Below, piece after piece: positions 44,288 through 51,539 of a DNA stretch of 51,539 nt. The position numbers and the translations under genes are program-made. The number at the start of each line of letters is the position of its first letter. Within the stretch, counting starts at the first letter, position 1. The notes beneath the pieces were generated by a model, which saw nothing but the letters and a program-made list of their open reading frames with translations, searched no databases and was not told the DNA's origin. Source of the DNA: Cudoniella acicularis (taxonomy: Eukaryota > Ascomycota > Leotiomycetes > Helotiales > Helotiaceae); the NCBI GenBank assembly GCA_013054445.1, contig JAAMPI010000214.1, positions 1-51,539 of the forward strand. The letters are read 5' to 3'.

Positions 44288-46240
44288 ATGGGAAAACACA
44301 GTCGCAAAATTGGTGCGAGTGAGGCGAATGGAAACAATGGCAGCGAGAAAGCTCACAAGTCAACTGCAATTGTGGCAGACGATAAGGCTGTAGACCTGTC
44401 TCTAGCCCTCTTATTCGCTTCCAGTGTAAGAACTTCCACGCCTCCTATGGGTTTTGCTAATGATTTTGCTCAATAAATAGGCCGGACCAGTTAAGGCCCC
44501 TCCAAAATCACGCTATTCCGAGCCTCCTCCAAAGAAACAAATTATTGTTGAGGATCAGGACGAATCGGAGGCGGGGAGCGAACCTGAGAAGGAAGACGAT
44601 GAATTGAGTAGTGTTGACGAAGATTTAGAAGATGCCAATCTCTCAGATTTATCTAGCGAAGAAAGTGGCCCTGAGGAGAAGTCGGGGGATTCAGACGAGG
44701 AGCCAAACCTGGACAGAATTATTGAAGCTGCAGCCCCGAAACCAGAAAGGAAGCGTAAGAGAAGGGCTGAAGAGGAAGATCTTGAGGGGAAATACATGCA
44801 GAAATTGGCTCGGGAGGAAGAAAAAGAGGAATTAGAACGAATGGCTGAGCGAAGGTTGAAACGACAAAGATTGATGGCCGAGCAAGATCCTGATATGTCT
44901 GAGGAGGAGGAGGATCTTGGCGAAGACGACGAAGACGAGGATATGGAAGACGACAATGGAGCGGCCGACGAAGATGCTTCAGAGTGTGAAAGCAGTAGCA
45001 ACGACAGCTCAACAAATGAAGCAAAGGCTGGAAGAATTGCACCTCTAGATGTCCCCATGCACGAATCCCTTGCACCAAGCAAAGATGCTGTCGAGCTCGA
45101 GAAAGCAACCCGAACAGTCTTCCTAGCTAACGTCTCAACCTCTGCCATCAACTCTAAATCTGATAAAAAGGCTCTTCTGGCACACATGGGGTCATTTTTC
45201 ACATCCCTTCCTGACCCGCCCGAAGGCAAACCGCCTTACAAAGTCGAATCCATCCGTTTCCGATCAACCGCTTACGCTGGAACATCTTTGCCCAAGAAAG
45301 CTGCCTTCGTCAAGAAAGATCTTATGGACGCCACTACAAAAAGCACCAACGCTTACGTCGTTTATTCCACCGCTTATGCAGCAAGAGAAGCTGTGAAAAG
45401 ACTGAATGGAACAATGGTACTTGACCGTCATCTCCGTGTTGACGGTGTTGCCCATCCCGCAAAAACAGATCACCGTCGTTGTGTCTTCGTCGGTAATTTA
45501 GGCTTCGTCGACGATGAAAGCATGCTCAACCAAGGAGGAGAGACGGAAAGAAAACGCTCCAAAATCCCATCAGATGTGGAAGAGGGGCTTTGGCGCCAAT
45601 TCAGTAAGGCCGGAACAGTAGAGAGTGTCCGCGTCGTTCGAGACGAAAAAACTCGGGTTGGGAAAGGCTTTGCATATGTACAATTCGAGGTAAATTGCCT
45701 GTTGTTTACTCATATCGACATGCCCTAATCATTTCAAAATAGGATGCAAACGCAGTAGAAGCCGCTCTTCTCTTCAACGAAAAGAAATACCCACCCATGC
45801 TCCCCCGAGTTCTCCGCGTTGTACGCGCAAAAGCAGTCCGCAAAACGGCACTCGCATCTCAAAACTCACGCTCTAACCCCAAAAACAGCAAGAATCCTAA
45901 CAAAGCCCAAATCTACAATCCCAAAATGCCCGCTGAAGAGGCTTCTCTCAAGGGAAGAGCAAGTAAGTTACTAGGCAGAGCCGGAGCAGCAAAATTCCGC
46001 AAGGGACAGGGAAGTGGTGCAAATGGGATGGCTGTGGGCACGAGAGGAAGTGCGGGCAGTGAAATTGAGGGAATTCTGAAGAAGCCTGAGCAGATTGTGT
46101 TTGAGGGTTACAGGGCAAGCGCTAAGAATGGAAAGCCGAAGGATCTGAAAATGGGTGGTGGGAAGAAAAAGGGGAAGCCGACGAACAGGGGCGCTAAGCG
46201 AGCCAGTGCATGGAAGAAAGGAGGCGGAAAGGCTAAGTAG
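44288..46240 (+). CDS. nop12: Nucleolar RNA-binding protein Nop12
   Basis: Three exons: 44288-44425, 44481-45689, 45743-46240; 614 residues. An acidic, Lys-rich N-terminal third ([39 protein letters not shown]) precedes RRM1 (about 256-345: RTVFLANVS.., NAYVVY) and RRM2 (about 378-480: [21 protein letters not shown]); the second intron interrupts RRM2 right after its RNP1-like motif. The C-terminus is very basic ([18 protein letters not shown]). Nop12 acts in the nucleolus in 60S subunit assembly and 5.8S/25S rRNA maturation. Frame and introns (55 and 53 bp) are regular. Confidence 0.88.
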
Positions 46241-47229
46241 ATGAGAATGTAAAGTCACTGGTGCGAAGTAATGGATATCAGAATTTGTAAAGTGGCATTG
46301 TAACCAACCATTTATTTATCCCTTGGACGGTTTCCAAGCGACCTCTTCCGTGTGTCGCACAAAACACTTGCAAAGTATTAAATAGCTATTAAATTAGATG
46401 CTAACATTTGGAGAATCAACATGCGATGATAGTCCATAATAGAATAAGATTCTCTCTCTTTCTGATAATGCTCCGCAGTAGAAGTGATATTCAAAGTTTT
46501 TATGCGACTTCAGGATACGGAAAGCCTAGGTAGTTGTCAAGGAAATATCGGCTTCGTTTGCTACGGTAGAGATTTTGGGCTCACTTCGTATTTACTACTA
46601 ACTATCTATCTTCCCTTTGTTTTGGTCCGCTCCGCTTGGGCTACCACCTCCATAAACGAGTGGCTTCCCAGCTTGCAACCTCTCTCATTTAAGCAACAAA
46701 CACTTCTATATTACATTCTATAACTGACTTTCAGACAGATGTTTAAAAAGATGAGTTAAACGTGGAGAGGATGGGTTTTGGCAGAAGACTCCACTAGGAC
46801 AACAACTAGAAAACAAACCAGTGGGGTTATTCGACTGTCTTGTGCCTGCTTTAGAATTCTGCGGAAATGATCCGTATTTCCGCTCTCCGTAGAATTATTC
46901 GCAGTTTTGCAGTTTTTTGTCGGAAGCTGAAAAGTAAGATTACATGAGGTTTTTATAGTTGCTGAAAATGGCTCAAGGTCAAACACTTAGCTAAGCCTGG
47001 TGGCATGGCAATTAGCTATTCTCCTCGAGACGCTATTTCCTCCTATGCAGTTCTCATGTTCAAAGATAAGGTCACTTATTACGGTTGCACGACATCGGCT
47101 AGCCTCGGCTATGTAAATAGCTGCTAAATGATTACTGAGCGTCCAAACTACCAAGACATAACATAACGGTTCCTTTGACCTATCTCCATTTACCAAACCA
47201 TGGGCCTATGCCCTGTGCATCATTTGTGT
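46241..47229. other. Convergent intergenic, 1.0 kb
   Basis: 3' UTR space of nop12 and the esterase gene. No supported gene. Confidence 0.4.
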
Positions 47230-48498
47230 TCACTTATTTGACAAAACCCACTGGGCACCCTTAACCACATTTCCTAAGAACTCCTCGCCTCCTTCGATAC
47301 CAGGGAACAGCCAATAGTAGTGTGGAACACCTTCATAATGGTCGCTCCTAACCTTGCCTCCCTTATCCTTAATCATTCTCTCCAAGACCCTGCCATCATC
47401 CCTCAACGGATCCTTTCCGCAGGTGGCGACATAGACAGGAGGCAATTCTCCCAATCTCGGACTCAAAGTCACAAACACCTTCTCATCATTGTAGTCAGCA
47501 CCAGCGACCTCGAAAAAGACCCTCATGCTATCGGCATTGATGACCGGGACGCCACGCGCGTTTTCGGTGTAAGCTGTGTAGTGAGATTTGTAGGCCGCCG
47601 GGATGGAGGACGGATGCGCAGTAACGGGGACCATGGCTACAACACCTTGAACGTGGGAGGGGTTGCCGGATTTGATGACTTGATCGGCCACAGTCAAGGC
47701 CAGGCCGCCTCCCGCGGAGGCACCCACGGTGAAGACTTGGGATTGATCGCCACCTATCTTTTCGGCATTGTACCAGGCCTATAGAAGATACGGTTAATAG
47801 TGAGTTTATGTAAAACGGGGTATGACAAACCCATTTGTATGCGGTGATACTGTCCTCGAGCATGACTGGTAACTTGTGTGTAGTACTGAGACGGTAGTCC
47901 ACCGAAACTATGATGCAGGGAGTATTTTTGCTGATTACTCTGCACCAGGCATCCTCAGCTATTAAACCCGTCAGCGTGTGTTCCCTCGAATGGAATTTCT
48001 CCGAAGGCGCCATAGAGAAGAAAACATTCCCGTTTCTACATACAGTCAAGGTTTCCGACAAGATAACCTCCTCCATGGAAATATACTCCGACGGGAAGCT
48101 TCTTTCCATCAGCAGCAGGGGGTGTGTAGATGCGAACCGGAACACCGTCAGCTTTCTCGTCTCTGGTTTTAATGGATGCATCGGGTGGGGGAGCTTGTTG
48201 AGCCAAGGCCGCGACGAGAGAGTTGAACTGTGCTATGATATCTTCTGCGGAGCCCTGGAAAATAGGACGTTGACCGAGGTTTCTTTCGACCTTTGAGTAA
48301 ATGTTGTTAGCATATTTTTACTGGAATATTGTTATGGAAACATGCTGTTTCCAAGTGTTATGGTTGAACAAGCTGAAGGGAATTTGGTCATTTCTAGGAT
48401 ATGCGAAGTTGCATAAAAGACAGTCTGGGAATGACAACAGAAAATGATCCTACCTCGAGCCATCCTTTGGTATATCCATCTGTCATAGAATGCGCCAT
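47230..48498 (-). CDS. HSL-family alpha/beta hydrolase (esterase/lipase)
   Basis: Four exons: 48498-48454, 48290-48044, 47958-47831, 47778-47230; 322 residues, in phase. VGVYFHGGGYLVGNLD supplies the oxyanion-hole HGGG motif, VGASAGGG the nucleophile elbow (GxSxG), DPLRDDG the Asp and GVPHYYW the His, so the triad is complete. This is the hormone-sensitive-lipase/alpha-beta hydrolase-3 group, which hydrolyses short-chain esters and some xenobiotics. No signal peptide; probably cytosolic. The first intron (163 bp) is long for the window. No sign of a link to the distant metabolite cluster. Confidence 0.85.
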
Positions 48499-49141
48499 TT
48501 TCAACAAGTGAGAGTTGAGCTATGCAGTGCCTAAACTCGAATTTCTACTCAGGCCGGGGACTGAAAATCACGGTAACTTGAGAAAGATGCGTGCTTGAGA
48601 AAACGAAAACGAACGCAAGTGGTAATGGACAGCAGTCAGACTTAAGTACAGAGCAATGAGCTGAAGTGCGGGGTCCACGGCTTTGCCGATTTAGTTGAGG
48701 TAACAATCAGAGCTGCCAACTTGGCGTACAAGCTAGGTTTTGCGCAACGTCAAATCCCAATCCAGTAAACGCAAAGAGACAGGAGCAAGTCTGGAACAGC
48801 AGTGGCACCATGCCACACCTGGACACGTCTCAGCGTCGGTGAATGTGAATGTGGGCATTTTTGGCTACAAGTTCTGGAGTTTGCTTCTACCTGCCGAAAA
48901 TACCCACTTCCCCCCAGCCTCAGGGGCCGAGGGAAGCTCAGCCTTACGCGGAGTTAGCGCAAGGCTACCTCCTGACGATAGCATCGGGAATAAAGGAGGC
49001 CCGGGCATCCCTAGTTTCAGTGTACGAGCATCGGCGAGCCAGGACTGGGCCAGGCGATACCACCATCTGCCCAATCGGGACATTACTTTGTTCTCGGAAG
49101 AGAATCAAAGCTTAGCTGTTGCTGGCGTAAAACATGAGGTT
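48499..49141. other. Intergenic, 0.6 kb
   Basis: Promoter of the esterase and downstream sequence of HPM1, both on the minus strand. A plus-strand frame of 182 codons spans much of it and runs into HPM1; it lacks motifs and looks incidental. Confidence 0.4.
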
Positions 49142-50287
49142 TTAAAATTTCACCTCTACGACAGCTCTTCTCACCCCGTCCGACTCTTCCCGTATCTGTT
49201 GGACAACCCCGCCTTGTGCTCTTACCATGTCACAAAAGTCCTCCATAGAGCCACCTACTCCGAAATACACTTTCTTGGCAGCTATTAGAGCCGTTCTGTC
49301 GGAGCAGTCCAGCTTTTTCAACATGCTCATGAGGGTATCTGCGAATGATGCCAGAGCTGCTGGCGAATATATGGTTTCCGCTCCAACGATTGTGAGTGCT
49401 GCCGGCCGAAATGGCATATGGTGGCAGAGCAAGTCCACGAATTCTGGGCTCCAAGCGCCGGAATAGAAAGATAATGTTACTGAGTGGGTGGTCAACGAGG
49501 CCAGAAAGTCTTGAATGACTTCTGGATCAATCTCGAGCTCCCCTTCCTGCTCCCATGAAGCTTTCCTCGTTACTTGAGCCCATGAGAGCAATATATTTGG
49601 TAATGTAACAAGTTGCAGAACTGTCGGGTTATAATCTGCAAGGCCAATGTCAAGGCCACCCGTTTGTGCAGGAGGAGTCTGTATGAGCAACTGAAATATT
49701 GCGAGAGAAGGTAGTGCAGTTCCACAACCGAGCTGATGCATGTCAGTTACTTTCTAAAACTCTCCAACATCTTTTCGTAGCTGTATCAAAGAGGACGTTG
49801 AAATAATCGAGAACCATACCTCAATAAATCTCCTTGGAGATCCGAGAATGTCTCCTCTCTTTTTATATAATTCCTTCACAACATCGACGGAGCTCTCCCA
49901 ACTTTTAAAACCGCCCTCGTAAACACCAGTCTTCACATCATCTTTCCCCAGATTCCCCAAGCTTTCGTCGTCCTCTTCGGCCATGAGCTGCACCCTCACA
50001 TCCCAGAGCTCTCTTCTGGGGATTGATATGTCTTGGCCATCGTCCAACTTAATTACAAGTGTACTGTAGGCGATCTTAGATGGTAGTATTTTTAACAAAA
50101 CATCCATGTCATGCTTTTGGGGCTGTAGCATGGGCTGACCCACAACTGGAAAGGCGGAATTTGAAGCACGTCGGAGGGTTCCAGTTTCAGCGGCATGATT
50201 GGGTGGGGACAAATGAGACTGCGATACTGGTAAAGATTGGTCTTCTTCTATGTCATCGCCAGAGAATGAGAAGCTGAAAGCTGACAT
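49142..50287 (-). CDS. hpm1: Protein-histidine N-methyltransferase Hpm1 (METTL18 family)
   Basis: Two exons, 50287-49820 and 49732-49142, with an 87-bp intron; 352 residues from MSAFSFSF (ATG 50287). The intron splits the SAM-binding motif: exon 1 ends RRFIE and exon 2 opens LGCGTALPSLAIF, a strongly conserved METTL18/Hpm1 signature. ADYNPTVLQLVTLPN (motif II/III) follows, as does a C-terminal Rossmann extension. In yeast Hpm1 methylates a His of ribosomal protein Rpl3 and affects 60S assembly. The N-terminal FSFSGDDIEE leader is also family-like. Confidence 0.88.
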
Positions 50288-51365
50288 TTTGTGATGAGGA
50301 TCGTGAGAGAGTTGTTGGAAAGATTTGGTGAACAAGGGTGCGCGGAGACATGGATGAGAGTGCCAAATTAATTATTCTGCCGGACGGTGAACTGCCTGAC
50401 TGGTCATGTCAACGACATCGAGTTTCGCTCTGCTTTATACGGCATCAACACCGTATCAACACGGGCATCCGCCATCTTTGACACGGGAAAGGGGTCAGAA
50501 CCCCTCCCTCACCCCCGGGAACTGCAGCAGGATTTTTAGCACTTCTCACAATCATGTACTGCGATCTTAACATGAATGCAGTCTCCTCGGATCCTCAACG
50601 ATGAGAAGTTCGCAATATTCGAACATCAGACCAGCTCATGAGCAAAAAAAAAAACATTTCAGAGATATCAGAAATTACAAGCATCACTATGTTGCTTTAA
50701 CGGCGGTAAAACATCGCAACGTATAGTTTCGGTTAATAACGAAGAAATATATGCCTTGCTAGGCCTCTTGCACCATCCAGATGTTTTTCATTTCCTCGGG
50801 TCTAGGAATTGGGATGAAAAGTGGTTCCATATAGTTTAAAGTAAACGAGCAGTAATTTTATTTGCTTGAATTCACTCTGGATTTGACCTATTGAGCATCT
50901 GCTGAGTATCGTTAAGAACCGAGATCGATCTTCCGACCACAAGGAGCTCTTAACCTTATTGGACGAGTCTCTTGAATGAAGTAGCGGGTATTCATCCCCT
51001 ACATTGTCAGCAAGCCTCGAAATTCAACTCGCTAACACTCATTTGTCTTTTGTCGCCTCTTCTCCTGTGCTCTCACCATTACCTCGAGCAAAGGACCGTG
51101 CTTCTTTCGAACACATAAATTCATATCTGAGGTTTCAATTCCTCCCACTCTTCCTCCCACAATCTTCTTCCAACTCCATCAACTCCTTCAACTTTCAACC
51201 CTCTCCTCACTGTTTACATCTTCGAGCCTACATTCAATTTCCTTCTCATATCAAACTCAGGTATTGAAGCTCTCAGCTTTGAAGCCCCGAAAGGTCACCG
51301 TGAGTCTTAAACTTTTCTATCACCTCTTACTCTGAGAAAGTCTAACTCAAGCCATACAAATAGCT
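50288..51365. other. Intergenic, 1.1 kb, CT-rich at right end
   Basis: Promoter of hpm1 at the left. From about 51040 to 51240 the plus strand is pyrimidine-rich (TCTTCCTCCCAC, TTCTTCC), as in 5' leaders of active fungal genes, followed by a plausible plus-strand intron (GTGAGT at 51299, CTAAC near 51342, TAG at 51363). This hints at a plus-strand transcript leaving the window, which conflicts with the minus-strand frame at 51366-51539. Confidence 0.35.
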
Positions 51366-51539
51366 CTAGACGAAGGAGACCTCTTGCGCACCAGTCGCAG
51401 GCTTATACCCGTTCTTACCTTCGTCTCGGGCCTTCAACCTCTCCAACTCCTTCAACCTCTCCAACTCCTTCAACCTCTCCAACTCCTTCAACCTCTCCAA
51501 CTCCTTCAACCTCTCCAACTCCTTCAACCTCTCCAACTC
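51366..51539 (-). CDS. C-terminus of an unidentified protein with ELERLK repeats (runs off right edge)
   Basis: On the minus strand an open frame enters from the right edge as six perfect copies of the hexapeptide ELERLK, then reads ARDEGKNGYKPATGAQEVSFV and stops at 51368-51366; 57 residues visible. The charged repeat would form a single or coiled alpha-helix. The soluble, polar tail looks like a real protein C-terminus, but I do not recognise it. The plus strand is also open here and would read a Pro/Ser/Thr repeat, so the strand is not certain. Confidence 0.4.
   Translation of the reverse strand, partial: ELERLKELERLKELERLKELERLKELERLKELERLKARDEGKNGYKPATGAQEVSFV
51432..51539. repeat. 18-bp tandem repeat, six perfect copies to the edge
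   Basis: Unit CTTCAACCTCTCCAACTC repeated exactly six times (108 bp) and cut by the window edge. The unit is a multiple of three with no stop in the minus frame used above, so it keeps coding phase. Copy number beyond the edge is unknown. Confidence 0.95.

Noticed and set aside
44555..45229. 224-codon Ser-rich minus frame
   Set aside because: It is the antisense of the acidic GAG/GAA-rich part of nop12; such runs give long false Ser frames.
48740..49288. 182-codon plus-strand frame
   Set aside because: It overlaps the HPM1 coding region on the other strand, has no motif and a composition typical of a shadow frame.
1..51539. CRISPR arrays, rRNA genes, bacterial operons or riboswitches
   Set aside because: No spaced direct-repeat array, no rRNA-like conserved blocks, and the spliced eukaryotic gene structure throughout rules out a prokaryotic reading.

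Overview
The window reads as nuclear DNA of a filamentous ascomycete (Pezizomycotina, plausibly Leotiomycetes). The evidence is many genes with short 44-90 bp GT-AG introns, a fungal PKS-NRPS with a Zn2Cys6 regulator, a CFEM/PTH11-type receptor, a trace of a Fot/pogo transposon, Harbinger-like MITEs and ascomycete housekeeping genes. No complete organism marker is present, so the class is an inference.

Left part (1-24.0 kb): a secondary-metabolite gene cluster. After a transposase tail at the left edge come an alpha/beta hydrolase (minus) and, divergently, one very large PKS-NRPS hybrid (KS-AT-DH-MT-KR-ACP-C-A-T-R, about 3,980 residues if read through). Its frame is broken twice, each time by one extra base in a homopolymer run (11 A, 12 C). 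Next are a small membrane protein, a CFEM 7-TM receptor with an in-frame stop, a stand-alone enoyl reductase (the usual trans-ER partner), an MFS exporter and an AflR-like Zn2Cys6 activator. Hydrolase + PKS-NRPS + trans-ER is the core of ACE1/cytochalasan-type pathways. The fourth usual enzyme (Diels-Alderase) and P450 tailoring genes are not in the window.

Middle (24.0-29.3 kb): a gene-poor, repeat-rich boundary. It holds two full 272-bp MITEs with 3-bp TTA/TAA target duplications, a truncated third copy, another possible short inverted-repeat element, a poorly resolved chromodomain gene and an NmrA-like oxidoreductase.

Right part (29.3-51.5 kb): housekeeping genes. These are a 965-aa protein of unknown function, a SHE3-like coiled-coil protein, PTA1/symplekin (mRNA 3'-end processing), COA3 (cytochrome oxidase assembly), DEP1 (Rpd3L deacetylase complex), NOP12 (60S ribosome biogenesis), an HSL-type esterase and the histidine methyltransferase HPM1. 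The right edge runs into a tandem 18-bp repeat that encodes a hexapeptide repeat. Multi-exon models were rebuilt by hand from splice signals and reading phase; most close exactly in frame.
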